Origin: Tribonema minus
Taxonomy: Eukaryota; Sar; Xanthophyceae; Tribonematales; Tribonemataceae
Length of the DNA: 64,000 nt
NCBI GenBank assembly: GCA_017506865.1
Contig: JAFCMP010000082.1
Coordinates: 62,001-126,000 of the forward strand
Direction of reading: 5' to 3'
The position numbers were made by a program, and so were the translations under genes. The notes beneath the pieces are model-generated. The model was not told the origin of the DNA. It made no database searches and saw only the letters and a list, made by a program, of their open reading frames with translations. Shown piece by piece: positions 43,901-56,067 of the stretch (position 1 is the first letter of the stretch; each line of letters opens with the position of its first letter).

Positions 43901-45604
43901 ATGTGGCGGCGAGGATGGCTTGCGTTCAAACAACACCCGCAGCTCTGTGCTGGGAGTGTTGCCTGGCAGTCGCTGCGTCCGCGTCATTGGCACACAATGC
44001 TGCAGCGCTCTTCCAGGATCTCGAGCTTGCGCAAAAGAAGCAATGGTCATGTGCCTGGCAGTCGCGGCACGTTTGAAGTGGTTGTTGGCCGAAGGCACAC
44101 CACACATGTCCTTGAAAAGGGCATGGTGGCCTGCGAAACTACTGCGGACAGCCAAGATTGTCGCCCTGTTGAAGCAGGGACAGCACCACCTGCGCCTGCA
44201 ACAAGCAGACGAGCGCGTAATAAAGGGCAGCGAGGCAGGGAGAGCAGTGATGGATGCAGCAACAGCAGCAGCAGCGGCAGCACCGGTGCAGGTGGCAGCG
44301 TCAGTGGCAGTCGCAGCGACAGCAGCATCCGAGAACGCCTCCAGAAGGACGCCCATATACGAGCTTTAGTAGCAGAGGGCAGAGGGCAAGCGGCGGTATC
44401 GGCTCTTCGTAAGATGATCGTCCAGCAAGGGCACCAGCCCGACATCGGGGTTTTTCATCTCGTCCTGAAGGCTATGAGCACCACCAGGAGCATGCGCACA
44501 GCGCAGAGCGTGATGGCGCTACTGAGGCGGAGCGGCACGCCGCCCGACGGGGCAGCATATTTTTACGCCCTCCGCGCCTGCAGCGGCGCGCAAAGCGCGC
44601 AGAAAGCTGACCAGCTGCTGCAGGAAATGGCGGAGGCCGGGTTGACGCCCAATGAAGACACATTGGGTGCAGCCCTCCAGGCTTACCGACCCTCGAACGC
44701 CTGGCAGCGCGCGCTTGACCTCTTTGCTGAGACAGAGGCCAAGCACCCCCACCTGCTCACCATGGACGCGTGGAACCGGCTGCTGGCCGTGCTGGTCAAT
44801 TCGGGCGTGCCGGAACGCGCGGTGGCGAAGGCCGCGGAGATGGTGGAGCACGGTCTCAAACTCGACGCGGAGACGTACGCACAGCTGCTTGGCGCGTATG
44901 CGCTCCTCGCTGACGACGCCAAGCTGGAGGCGCTCACGGCGGGCATGCGCGCCGCAGGCGTGCCGCTGACGGCCGAGTGCCGCTACCGCGTCGTCCGCGG
45001 CTACGCGATGGGCGGCCACCTGCAGCGCGCGGAGGACGCGTTCGAGGCCGCGGTCGCGAGCGGCGACGCCGAGCCGACCATGGTCAAGGCCATGCTGCGT
45101 GGGTGCAGGCGCGCGCGCGACGTGCCGCGCGCGCGCCGCTTGGTGCAGCGCGCGCTGTTTCTGGGCCTCACGCTGACGGTGGCGGCGTGGCACCTGGCGG
45201 TGGAGACGGCGCACGAGGCGGGCGACGCGGGCGCGGCGGATGCGCTGTGGCGCGACGCAGAGGCGACGGGCGCCCTCTCCCTGTACAAGGACATGTGGAA
45301 CCCTCCCGGCAGCAGTACGTTAGTCGTGGACGTCGATCGAACCTCGGTGCTGCGCCGTCCGCTAGCGTCGGCGCTGGACATTAGCCGCTGCGACGCGGGG
45401 GTGGCGCACGCGGCGGCGAGAGCGGCGGCGCGCGACCTGCGCCGCGCGCCGCCGCCGGCGGTCCGGTACATCTTCACGGGCGGTTCCACTGCCAAGCAGG
45501 TCGCGATCGCGCAGGCGGTCACCGCGATCATGCGCGACGCCGGCGCGCACGTGTCCAAGGAAGCAGGCCGGGGGGGCATCTGGAAGGCAGAGATGCGCAG
45601 ATAG
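43901..45604 (+). CDS. PPR-SMR protein, array copy 3 (intact)
   Basis: 567 aa from ATG 43901. The first 50 residues are basic and free of acidic residues (MWRRGWLAFK...SLRPRHWHTML), a likely mitochondrial or plastid presequence. A Ser/Gly linker follows, then about eight PPR-like helical repeats (residues about 155-440) and a C-terminal SMR-like domain (LDISRCDAGVAHAAARAAAR, YIFTGG, GIWKAEMRR). PPR-SMR proteins act in organelle RNA processing or translation, and the target is unknown here. The open frame extends upstream to 43784, but the ATG at 43901 is chosen because homology with copy 2 begins with the same Met. This is the only copy with all parts intact, so it is the best candidate for the working gene. 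Confidence 0.85.
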   Translation: MWRRGWLAFKQHPQLCAGSVAWQSLRPRHWHTMLQRSSRISSLRKRSNGHVPGSRGTFEVVVGRRHTTHVLEKGMVACETTADSQDCRPVEAGTAPPAPATSRRARNKGQRGRESSDGCSNSSSSGSTGAGGSVSGSRSDSSIRERLQKDAHIRALVAEGRGQAAVSALRKMIVQQGHQPDIGVFHLVLKAMSTTRSMRTAQSVMALLRRSGTPPDGAAYFYALRACSGAQSAQKADQLLQEMAEAGLTPNEDTLGAALQAYRPSNAWQRALDLFAETEAKHPHLLTMDAWNRLLAVLVNSGVPERAVAKAAEMVEHGLKLDAETYAQLLGAYALLADDAKLEALTAGMRAAGVPLTAECRYRVVRGYAMGGHLQRAEDAFEAAVASGDAEPTMVKAMLRGCRRARDVPRARRLVQRALFLGLTLTVAAWHLAVETAHEAGDAGAADALWRDAEATGALSLYKDMWNPPGSSTLVVDVDRTSVLRRPLASALDISRCDAGVAHAAARAAARDLRRAPPPAVRYIFTGGSTAKQVAIAQAVTAIMRDAGAHVSKEAGRGGIWKAEMRR

Positions 45605-45969
45605 AAACCGCCTGCGGCAGACAGACCTGTGACTAAAAATCTTGGTTTTTCACTCCGCGGCGCTTTCCGAAACCGTGCTACATTCCGCATGCAGCGTCAC
45701 GGCTCATGTGCTGCTGTACCATCTGTGCAATAGCAAAATATTTCAATGCGGCGTTGCAGCATCTAAAAACTTCCTTCAAGCAAGTGACTGTTTTGTGCTA
45801 GCATGTAAGTCTACTTGCACACAAGTCCGCAAGAAAGGCTTTTGATGTGCAGTCTTCACAGCCGAGATTTGTGTGTTCAAATGTCGAGTCACCGTTTGAA
45901 GTGTGGTTAGGTTGCGAGGGAAAAAAGCTGTGCCTGCCGCATGCTCGCACACACAGGACGCCAGAAAGC
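45605..45969. other. Spacer between PPR copy 3 and TTC4
   Basis: 365 bp with no gene seen. The first part is the diverged PPR 3' flank; the rest should hold the TTC4 promoter and 5' UTR. Confidence 0.5.
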
Positions 45970-48900
45970 ATGAGCGCCGCAGAGGGAGCGGAAATCGACA
46001 GATACATCGATGAGGCGATTGCAGCGGGCAAGGGTTGGACGGACGAGGAGCGGAAGGCGTATTTGGCTGGCATCGATGACGAGACCCACCCCTTCTTTGC
46101 TGATGTTGACAAGGTTAGATGTTGAACAAACATGCATAACACAATGCTCTGCCGTACGCAGCATCATGCTGCGCTGCTTCGCAACGATTCTACAGGTCGG
46201 TGTCAGTGCATGCACCAGCACGTCTGCTGTGCTCTGGAAGCTGTCGCCGCCGCAGCTCTCGACGCTGCATTGGTGTATGCATAGCATTGTCAACAGACCA
46301 TTAAAGTGCGACAGCATCACCGATGATCGGCCACACCGTTTCGATGCCAGATATTTTAGCAGCTCCGCCATTTGTCGACTGATTTTACAAGCCGAACTTG
46401 TTGGCCTCCAATGTTGAACATAGGTACTGGTGTAGCACAGATTGGCAACGCCATGCTGCCTGCACAAATGCACATTTTGTTGTTCACGAGTGCTGCAGTG
46501 ATAGTTGCCACGCAATTTGACAATCACCATCAGGTGCCGGTGTGGGTTACGACTGTAACACCTGTGCCCGGGACGAAGCCGCCGCATATTCACTCATTTA
46601 TGTCAGTATTACTATATGGCCAATTATGTATACTCGCGCTCGCAGGTGGACCCTGTGATGCTGGAAGCCTTCCGGCAGCTGACGTACGAGGATGAAACCG
46701 ATGAGTCGCTGGCGGAGCACTTCAAGTGAGTAGGCAAGGCACTTCAAGTGAGTAAGCACTTTCAACTGAGCATGAAAAGTGGTGCTTGAATCGAGACTAC
46801 TCCACGCAGCACTAAGGCACCCACCGTGCAATGCCTCTGGCACCAATCGCGGGAAACCCGAGCATGTACCTTGCGACTACTCACCAGAGAAGCGCCTTCA
46901 TGGCGGTTGAGCACTGCAGCGGCGCTGCTACTGAGCTGATCGTGCGACAGTTACAGCGAAGAGCGTGTGACAGTATAGAGGAGAGAGAGTGTGAGGAGGC
47001 GACTGTCTCGTTCTCTGCAATGTGCTCGCAGCCCTGAGCGCTGCTGACACCCCTTGAGTACAGAGTCGGCGCGCATTCCAACATGCCTTGGGGCTTGATG
47101 CAACACCTCCGGAGCCGCGTCGATCTACGATGTCGCCTACATACCGCACAGTCGCGCTCGCGCTGCACTGGATGGAAGCGCAACGCCGCACGGTGGCGCT
47201 GCGCCGCGGAAGCGCGAGCGACACGCGCGATCGATCGGCGCAACGCGACGCGACGAGTGCCCCTCCAGGGCCGCCGCGCCTCCACAGGGTCCGCTGGCGC
47301 GACGCACCGCGGCTGCGCGTGTCGTGTGCGACGCACGGGGGCGCGCACACGGGGACGGCGCGTGAGTCGCGGAAAGCGCGTACCGGTGTGACCATGCGCG
47401 GCATCGGCGCGCCGCCGTGCGCGCGACTGGCGCATGAGGGACGGTGGCAAGCGAACGTAGTCGAGAGCGCACACAGCTGTCGGTGGGGGGGGGGGGTCGC
47501 GGCCCGTGCTGCGCGACAGGACACGCTTGTGGCGGTCATCGTCGGTGTGAGCGCAGCTGTGGCCGCGGCCGGGTTCACTCGGGTGGTCACTATTATCTGC
47601 GGCAGTGCATGTGAGTTGGCAGTAGGCATGTGTCGCTCGCGCGGTAGCGGCTCAGAGGCCGCGCCGTGCCGTGCTGTGCCGTGTTCAACCCCTGTGCCAG
47701 CAGCATGAGGCCGGATTGCCGCAGCTCTGCAACTGCCACACGCGCTGCAGCATCGACGACAGAGTTATTTGGTGTTTGCGTCGTGAAACACGCGCGGGCT
47801 TGCGCTCCGATGCCCTACATGTTAAGTACCCTTGGTGCTGAAGAGCGCTGCAGCAACTGACCGCGCGCGCACTGCCACCCCCCCTCACCCCCATAGGCAC
47901 GAGGGCAACGAGCGCTTCAAGCGCACGCGGCTCAACAAGATGTACTTCAAGCACGCGGCGCTGTTCTACACGGAGGCCATCAAGCACGCGGTCATGGCAG
48001 AGCAGACGGCAGACATGGTGCGGCTGCGCGCGACGGTGTTGGCCAACAGGGCCGCGGCGAATCTCGGGATAAAGAACTACGGCAGGTGAGTAGTAAGAGA
48101 AGCATATACGCATACTTCAGAAGCATGAACTTACGAAGCGTATGTTATGCGCGCGACCGTGCTGGCCAGCAGGGCCGCGGCGAACCTGGGCATAAAGTCC
48201 TACGGCAGGTGAGTAACAAGTGCGTGAAGCAGGAGCGCATAGGTATGTCCTGATCCTGTGAGAACAACCTGCTATCGCTTTCCAACGCGCGCGTGTTGGT
48301 CCGCACTGCAGGAGGAGAAGGGCAGGCACGGCACGCTCCTTGGCGGGAAGCAGAGCCGAGTTGACAACTGGCGGCAGCGCGGCACGTCTTGTTGGTTGTG
48401 TGACCCTCATGCTGTGTCAACTTCAATTGATCCAGCACCAACTTCAACTGGTCAAACGTGAAACAGCGCTCAACAGGCTGTTACCATGTGCCACGCAGTG
48501 CAGCGCGACTGCGACGAGAGCCTGCAGCTTCACCACGGCAACGTCAAGTGCTATAAAAGTTCAACTCATGCAGTGCCAAGTACTCCATCACTTAGTGAAA
48601 CTCAAACAGATTTTTTGCGTGTGCTGTGCGGCTGCGCAGCGTCAGGCGTCACTGCGACGAGAGCCTGCGCCTGCAGCCCGGCAACGTGAAGTGCTAGATA
48701 CAACTTCAACTCATGCGGTGCCAACTTCAAAACAGGCTTCACTCGCATGTTATGCTGTCGTGCAACGTGCGGCGCGCATGCGACGAGAGCCTGCGCCTGA
48801 AGCCCGGTAACGTCAAGTGCTAGATAAACCTCAATTTTATGCAGTGCCAACTTCAACACTTTGAAAACAACCTTCTGCTCGTGTGCCGTGCGGCTGCGCA

Positions 48901-50594
48901 GTGTGAGGCGCGACTGCGACGAGAGCCTGCGCCTGCAGCCCGGCAACGTCAAGTGCTACTTCCGCAAGGCCAAGGCGCTGGAGGGGTTGAAGCAGTACGA
49001 TGAGGCCGTAGACTGTTGTGTGGAGGGATTGGAAATTGACCCGGCATCAAAGGTATGCGCACTTGTGCTTGCTGCAAAGTATAGCCCTCCCTCGCGTATG
49101 CTGAATGTGCACACCCCCGGTCTAATCCAAGCAACATGCTATTGCATACGAAAGTATGTTTCTTCAGATATGTGATACCAATACTGTGCACTTTCGGCAT
49201 AGGCGATATGCTCAAAGTGCAAACAGATTGATGGAAGCGCCCGTGCTTAATCTGCAATGCGCATGCACCAGGCGTCAACGGAGCGCTGTGCATGCGCGCT
49301 CTCGGCGCGCCTCACACACAGCGCCCTGCGCAGGTGCAGACGACGGTCCCTCACCTGCACAGGGCGCGCGCCTCGCTCCGCCGCCGCCGCTGCCAACACA
49401 CGCGCTGCGACCTGCGCACGCGCCACGCGGCAGAATCGCGCGGCCTGCCTATCTCTTGTGCGAACTCGAGCAACGAACAGCGAACGGTGCCGCGCTGCTC
49501 TGACGAGACTCTCATCACATGCTGCCGTCATGCGCTCCCCGCCGCCGCTGCGCGCCGCAGGAGCTGACGGAGCTGCGCACGCGCTGCGCGGCGGAGGCGC
49601 GCGACGCCGCGGAGCGCGCGGCGGCGGCGGCGGCGGCGGTGCGCGCGGCGTGCGACGCGGCGGCGCGCGCGTTCCGCGCCGCCGCCGCGCGCGGCGTCGC
49701 GCTCGGCCCGAGCGCCTTCGACGCGAGCCACGCGCACTTCGGCTCGGACCTCGCGCCAACTCCCGACCCCGACTCCGACTCGTCCGAGCTGCTGTGGCCG
49801 CTGCTGCTGCTGTACCCTGCGAACGGCCAGAGCGACGTCGTGCGCTCGGTAGCGGAGCGCGATACGGTTGGCGCGCATCTCGCCGTTGTTTTCCCCGAGG
49901 GCGGGCCGCCGCCGCCGTGGGACGCCGCCGCGTACGAGTACCGCTGCTCGCGGCTCGAGGCGTACGCGCGCCTCGGCGCGGCGCGCGCGTTCCGCGACGA
50001 GGCGGACTGCGCCGACGAGGTCAAGGTGAGCGCGGGGGGAGAGTCACATCCGCGCATGCCCTTGAACTTCAGTGCGATGTGTGTGTGAGGTCATCTGGGC
50101 TTGCTGCGCGCAGGCGTCATGTGGCGCATCGTTGACCTCAAGCGCTGCCGCAGCAGCACTCCAACGCGCGCTGTCTGACGCCCTCCCTCCTCTCCTGCTG
50201 CTGCTGCCGCTGCCGCCGCCATCGCCGCCGCCGCCGCTACTGCTGCCGCCCGTCCGCCGCCGCGCGCCCCTCCGTCGCACTTGACATTTCTTCTACTTCG
50301 TCCGACCTTGTCGAAAATCAGCGCGTGCGCGCGCTGCGCGGCCTGGACACGCCGGAGGCGGCCGAAAAAGCGCGTGCCGAGGTCAAGCAGCGTGCGCGGA
50401 GCGCTGACTTTGATCCCAACAAGGCGCGCTGGCTGCACGTGCACCCCAAGTGCACCGTGTCGCAGCTGCTGACGCACCCGGAGCACGTGGCGGCAGGGGG
50501 GATGGTGACGCTCCACGTCTACGCGCGCGGCTCGGAGGCACACGCGCAGTTTCTGCGTTATAACGCGCCGCGGATACGCGAGCTGGAGCCATGA
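45970..50594 (+). CDS. TTC4: TTC4/CNS1-like TPR co-chaperone of Hsp90 (6 exons)
   Basis: Exons 45970-46113, 46646-46725, 47897-48085, 48902-49052, 49561-50025, 50322-50594; phases join to 1,302 nt (433 aa). Exon 1 has the family HPFF motif (DDETHPFFAD). Exons 3-4 form the TPR domain (EGNERFKRTR, TVLANRAAANLGIKNYG, DCDESLRLQPGNVKCYFRKA, KQYDEAVDCC). Exon 5 begins with an Ala/Arg-rich coiled-coil stretch and then enters the conserved C-terminal domain (WPLLLLYPANGQSDVV, AYEYRCSRLEAYARL). Exon 6 completes it (VHPKCTVSQLLTHPEHVAAG, FLRYNAPRIRELEP). In yeast and animals this protein binds the Hsp90/Hsp70 C-terminal tail through the TPR and is essential in yeast. Length is near the animal protein (387 aa) with a longer Ala-rich linker. 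Exon 6 acceptor is the least certain border. Confidence 0.9.
48140..48215 (+). repeat. Copy of TTC4 exon 3 3' end with donor
   Basis: Repeats RATVLANRAAANLGIKNYG and the CAGGTGAGTA donor with few changes. It lies about 126 bp from the true end at 48085. Confidence 0.9.
48495..48830 (+). repeat. Three tandem copies of the TTC4 exon 4 5' border
   Basis: Copies near 48497-48555, 48632-48697 and 48762-48822 repeat RRDCDESLRLQPGNVKC with its upstream acceptor region, spaced about 130 bp from each other and from the true exon at 48902. Two of them read into a TAG right after the KC codons. Confidence 0.92.
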
Positions 50595-51869
50595 CATGGG
50601 GCGTAATCAAATTGGCATCAAGTGTGATCGCTAGGTGATGCGTCGTTTCATTGCACAAAGCCACGTGTTCTTCTTTTGTTGGTGCATACGGCATTATATT
50701 TGCGCTTTGCGCTTGATGCGTGTGCTTGCATGGAGGGAGTTTCTGCTGCTTGTGCCTGCCCTTCGCCGCGAAGAGCACTGTTCTGGGGTTCAACCGGGCG
50801 AGGGGCAGGCAGCCATGGCAACGCTCAACGATTTCAACTTGTGATGCGTTCGGGTACGCATTACATGCGTGTCAAGGCTGTTGACAGCGCTTTCTATGTC
50901 AATGTCGCCACTTGTGCATTTCGCTGGCGCACTGCTCGGCACTCGGATGTACACGCGCTGCATTTGGTTGCTAATTGCTCTTGTGAATCAACCTGTGATC
51001 ATCGTGTCAAGAAGACTCCCAGGACCTGTGGCAAGGTGTTGCACTCACGAATGCAAGGGCACTGAGACTGTCTTCACGACGGCACAAAAAAATTGCTGCT
51101 TTCTGGTGCAGCTGTCAGCAGATATTGACTGCTGTGGAGCGCTTGCCTGGCATGGACGTGGAATATGTGAGCAAGGTGCACCAGCAGCGCATGAACAGAA
51201 TGGCATCTTGCCTTGGGAAGTTTGGATGCATGCTCTGGATGTGGTTGGGCGTTTATTGAGGTTTGTAACCACGCAGTGGGTAGTTGCCACGCTTCACTAG
51301 CGGAACCGGCGCATCGTGTTGGCTGGTGGTGAAGACTGATATCCGCCGGACGCCGACCAACACCGCAGGCTGCGCGATCAAGGGCATCTTGATGCGGTCT
51401 CGGCAACGTCGGTGACTTTCAAATGCACAAATACACATGAGTATGGTATGGCCACACACATCAGCCCCAGCCACTTGCGAAACCTGCTACCCTGTCCTTG
51501 CTACCCTGACCTTGTCAAGCGCTCGTAATTTGTCATTGTGAGTAAGCGACGTCAGCTGCCGATGCTGAAGTGGCGGCTACAACCTGAAGCCGCTGTGCCA
51601 GCTGCAGCGTCAGCGTCTACTGCGTGCATCAGCGCTCAGCTGCCCCTCCCCTTCTACCCCCTCCCCCCCCATTGTCTGCCCTGTGAGTCCTGCCATGTGG
51701 TGTTGATGCCGCTGCACGCACCAACCGCCTTACCGAAGGGGTCAGCCATGTCGCCGCAAATAGTGCTTTTGTCAAATCGTATCGCATTTGTACTGCAGTC
51801 ACGCTACGCTGCGTTGCGCTGCTGCCGCCTGTGTACACTTCGCTGACGCAGTGCCGGCAGACGCCTCGC
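50595..51869. other. Intergenic between convergent TTC4 and MYND gene 1
   Basis: No family motif in any frame of useful length. Both 3' UTRs must lie here. A short TC/C-rich stretch is at 51640-51675. Confidence 0.5.
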
Positions 51870-54800
51870 TCAAGCGGTGACGCTGCCGGCAGCAGCAGCA
51901 GCAGCGGCGGCGGCGGCGGCGGCCAGCTGCCGGCACACGCGGCGGTGCTGCTGCTGCCAGTGACTCAGCTGGCACTCCGCGCCGCAGTACTGCACGGAGC
52001 GGCAGGTGCCGCACTTCTTGAAGTGCTGCCGAGGCGCCGGCGCCTCCCCGCACATGGCGCAGAATCTGGACATCATGGCGCTGCCGCCCGCGCTCACTGT
52101 CGAATCGCGGCTGCGTGCGCAGCGGTGGCCGCCGGTGCTGCTGCTGCTGCCGCCGCCGCTCGCATCGGCGGCGCCTTCCGCACAGTTCGGCGGGGCTGCG
52201 GGCGCCGCGCCAGGCTCATCTGCGGCACTGCTTCTGCCCTGCACTGCGCTTGCGCCATCGCGGGTCTCGACAGCATCACCGCATGGCTGCTCGCTGCGCT
52301 GCAGCAGCCCCGAGTCTCCGTCCGCCTCCGCCGCCGCCGTCCCTTCGCTACCTGTCGTGTACGCCGCAGCTGTCGGCTGCTGCTGCGGAGACTCGCTGAC
52401 GATGACTGCCGCCGTCGTTGGCGCCATATCCGACACAACTGGCGCAGCAACTGCCAGGACTGGTAGATCACCTGCTGCCTCCTCAGCAGAGCCTGCGCTG
52501 CCGGCACCCTGTGCGCTGTCCTCAACCGCTGGCGCCTGGGGCTCGCCGGCAGGGCTCTGCTTCCGCCTGCTGCGGCAGCGCAGCCACAGCGATGTGGCCG
52601 ATATGCCCACCACGGCCGCCGCTGCCGCGAGCCGCCGCTTGAAGGCAGCGCCGCGCCTGCTGCTGCGGCGGCTGCCGCCGCCGCCGCCGCTGCTGCTGCT
52701 GGCATCAGTGACGTCGCCGACGTTGTGCTCAGTACTGCACTCCTCAGCGTAAGCAGTCACGTTCTCCCCAATCCACGCGCTGACGAAGGCGTCAAAGCTC
52801 TCCAGCGCCTCCGCCGCCGCCAGCTGCCGCAGCCGCTGCCGCGCCGCGTCGGCGCTGCCGCCCGCTCCCTCGCGCTCCGCCGCGGACTCGCGCAGCGCGC
52901 GGTACACCCTGCCCGCGTGCCACATGCGCTGCTGCAGCATATCGATCGCGTCGCACCAGAACAGGAGATCCAGGTCCACGCGCATCGCCGCCAGCCTCTT
53001 CTGCGCATCGCCGAGGCTGCTGGTGCTGCCTGCTGCGCCGGCTGGCGTCGCGTCAGCCGCTGCCTGTTGCGCGCCGCCGGCTTCGCTGCCGGCATGAGCT
53101 TCCGCCGCCGCTGCAACCGCCGCGCGCGCCGCGGCAGCCGCCGCCGCCGTCACCGCAGCGGCGGCGGCACTCCTTGCGGTGCCATATGCGGTGCCGCTTG
53201 CGCCCGCTACCGCAGACGCAGTCACACGCGCGGCGGCGGCGCTGCACCTGGCCTCCTCGTCCAGCGCCAGCAGCGCGGCGCGGTCCCCCCCCAGGCGCAC
53301 GCAGCGCAGCGAGTACGCGCTGGTGATCTGGGCCGCCCGCGACTCCAGCAGCGCGAACGCGTCCGCGTACGCGCGGTCGCCCTCCCGCCACCTCTTGTCG
53401 AGCTTCGCACCCGATGCGAGGTGCCTCGCCGCCGCCGCGGCCGCCGCCGCGTCGTCCTTGTCGTCCGCCGCCGCGCGCACGTACGCATCCAATCCGCTTT
53501 TGAACTCATCTAGCAGCTGCGCCCAGTCCGCGATGGCGCGCACGAGCGCCGCCACCGCCGGCCGCGCCGCCGCCGCCCACGCCGACGCCGCCGCCGCGCC
53601 CCCGTCGCCGCCGCCGCTGCGCAGCTCCTCGCCACGCGCCACCAGGTCGCCGCTCATGAGTGCCAGCTGCGCGCGCAGCACGACGCGCACCGCGGCGACG
53701 GCGCGGCGCCAGCTGTCGTCAAGCGCCGTCCCCGTCCAGCGGCAGCGCGCGGGCGCGCGCACCAGGCGGCGCAGCGGCGCGGCGCGGCCGCAGACGTCGC
53801 GCAGCAGCGACGCGAGCTCGGCGTCGGCGGGGGCGCGCGCGGCGGCGGCGGTGGAGGCGGACGGCGGCGCGCCGCCCGCGCTCACGTCCTCGCGCAGCCA
53901 CGCGTTGGCGATCTGCGCACCTAAGAGCGCGTCACTGGACGCCTCGTGCGCGCGGGCGCCGGGCGCGCGCTGCGCCGATGCCGCGAGGGCGTCGCACAGC
54001 GCGGCGCGCACCCCCCCCCGGTACCGCTGCCACAGGAGCTCGACGGCGCCGTACAGGAGCGCCATCGCGCCCTCGTCGCACGCGGTGAAGGTGGCGCCGC
54101 TGATCTCCGCGGACGCGCACAGCAGCAGCGCCTGCACGTCGCGCAGGCTCTGAGGGCGGTCCCACGCGTCCGGCGGCGGAGCGTCCGCAGCGTCGCAGCG
54201 CGCGGCGCCGGCGCCGCCGCCGCCGCCGGTGACTTTGTCCCGCTGAGCGGGCGTCGCGTTGAGCATGTTGCGGTGGTGACGCAGTACGTTATCTAGCAGC
54301 GGCGCCAACTGCTTGCTGCCGCTGCCGTCACCGACCGCTGCGTCGCCGTCGATGCTGCAGCTGCCGCCGGCAGCGCCACCGCCACTACTGCTGCCGCTGC
54401 CGCCATTGCGAGCCACGCCCTCACCAGGCGTCTCGGAGGCCGCCGCTGCAGTCGCAGGCTGCTCGGCAGACGCTGTCCAGTCGAGATCGAGGCCTGCGCA
54501 CGCCGCGTTATCGCACCGCTCCCTCAGCACGAGACAGATGCCCAGTGTGGCTGCCATCACCCAGCCCGCCGCCGCCGCCGCCTGCACCAGCCGCCGCGCC
54601 TCGAAGACGTGCGCCGCCGCCGCGCCGGCCGCCGGCGGCACCGCCACCGCCGCCACCAGCACCGCCGCCGCTCGGGGCATGTCCGCAAACGGGATGCGCC
54701 GCGCTGCTGCGCCGAGCGCCCCTGCTGCTAGCGCGATGGCCACCAGCGTCGCCGCGTCACTCCAGTTGAGCCCGAGCTGCTCGGTGATGAGCAGCGCCGC

Positions 54801-56067
54801 GAGCGGCGGAGTGCCCAGCCACGCCGCCGTGTTGAGATACCGTGCACGCGTGTTCACCGTGCAGTAGCTGAAGAACGCGGCGGCGGACGCGGCCGCCGGT
54901 GCGCGCAGCACCGTCCACGCCGCCAGCAGCTCCGCCGCGGCGTACGCGCCGCGCCGCATTGCTGTCCCCAGCGCCGCCTGCACCCGCGCGTACGCCTGCG
55001 GCGGCGGCGCGCCCGCCGCCGCCGCGCGCAGCGCCGCGCGCATGCTCATGGTCACGGGACCGCTCAGCGTCCACAGCTCATCCGCGGCGCCGTCGGCGGC
55101 GGCGGCGGCGGCAGTGGCGGCGGCGGCAGCGGCGGCGCAGTCGAGGCGCGCGTCGTCCGCCATGAGCATGGTGCCGGCGCGCACCATGGCCTTCAGGGCA
55201 TCGCTCAGCGCGTCGCGGCAGACGCCGCACTGCACCTGCGATATGCGCGCGCGCAGGCCCGCGCCGCTGATGCTGATGGCAGCGCCGCTGCGGCGGCGGC
55301 TGCTGGCGGACTCCAGCTCGCGCAGCGCGTCGCGCAGGGCGTACCGCCGCGCCTCCTGCGGCAACCGCTTCCAGGCGGACAGTTGCTCGACGGCGAGTGG
55401 CCTCTTGTACTCGATGATTAGATCGTCGCTGTTGTGGGCGGCTATGGCGCCGCCGCTGCTGATTGCCGTGCCGATGCCGTCCGCGTCGGCGCCGCCGGCG
55501 GCAGGGACCGTTGCGGAGGCGGCGGCGGCGGCAGCGGCCGCGACGGTGGAGTCAGCGGCGCCGCATGCTGCGCAGCACTCCTCTGCCGCAGTGACTTCAT
55601 CACCCTTGACTGCCCCATCGACTCGACTCGCGTCCTGCGCAGTTGAAGTGGGGGCCAGAACAATATGGTGGGTGAGAGGGCATAATTGGGTGTAGCAGTA
55701 CTGCTCGACTCGCAACAACACGTCGCTACGACTACTACTACGGCGCACTCTCGATGCACGCAAGCACAGCTGATTCGTGGCTTGACTATCGCAGCTCAGA
55801 ACCGAAGCACAAAAAGGATGAGTATATGTACATGTGAGCGTCAAGTCCCACCTGCACGAGTAGCCCAGCAGCCTCTCTAGCGCCGATGGCAGCCTCTTTA
55901 TCGCCGATGGTGGCACGGCTTGATGCACGAGCGTCAGCGACAGGAGAGGGAGGGGCGGTGGCGACGCTCACTGTGCCCGCTGCTGCGGCTCCCTTCACCG
56001 CATCCTTCCTTGCCGACGCAGTCTTCCTTCTGCGAGCAGATACATCGGGGGTCATGATCAGCTGCAT
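51870..56067 (-). CDS. Large Ala-rich membrane protein with C-terminal MYND zinc finger (paralogue 1)
   Basis: Model: exon 1 56067-55852, exon 2 55634-51870, joined in phase 0 (CAG/GTGGGA donor, TGCGCAG acceptor), about 1,326 aa. The single-exon reading of the long frame has no ATG start, which favours the intron. An N-terminal Cys-bearing stretch (EECCAACGAA) is followed by a domain shared with the neighbour (RARISQVQCGVCRDALSDAL). Mid-protein hydrophobic segments (AAWLGTPPLAALLITEQL, DAATLVAIALAAGALGAAA, AAGWVMAATLGICLVL) suggest three or four membrane spans, with another near residue 1,070 (AAAAVVGISATSLWLRC). Residues 1,263-1,310 are a MYND finger (CxxC, CxxC, YCxxxC, HxxxC all present). 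MYND fingers bind short proline-rich peptides. Start is uncertain (ATG 56067 or 56055). No function assigned. Confidence 0.82.

Larger units (their letters stand above)
36343..45640 (+). repeat. Tandem array of three PPR-SMR gene units
   Basis: Each unit starts with a conserved stretch (GCTGAGCAATCAGTGGGCAA) at 36343, 38517 and 43482, then a PPR gene, then a conserved 3' flank. The flank between genes 1 and 2 matches that between genes 2 and 3 over several hundred bases, which shows tandem duplication. Unit 1 is about 2.2 kb; unit 2 is about 5 kb because of an insertion at about 38812-41470. Confidence 0.9.
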
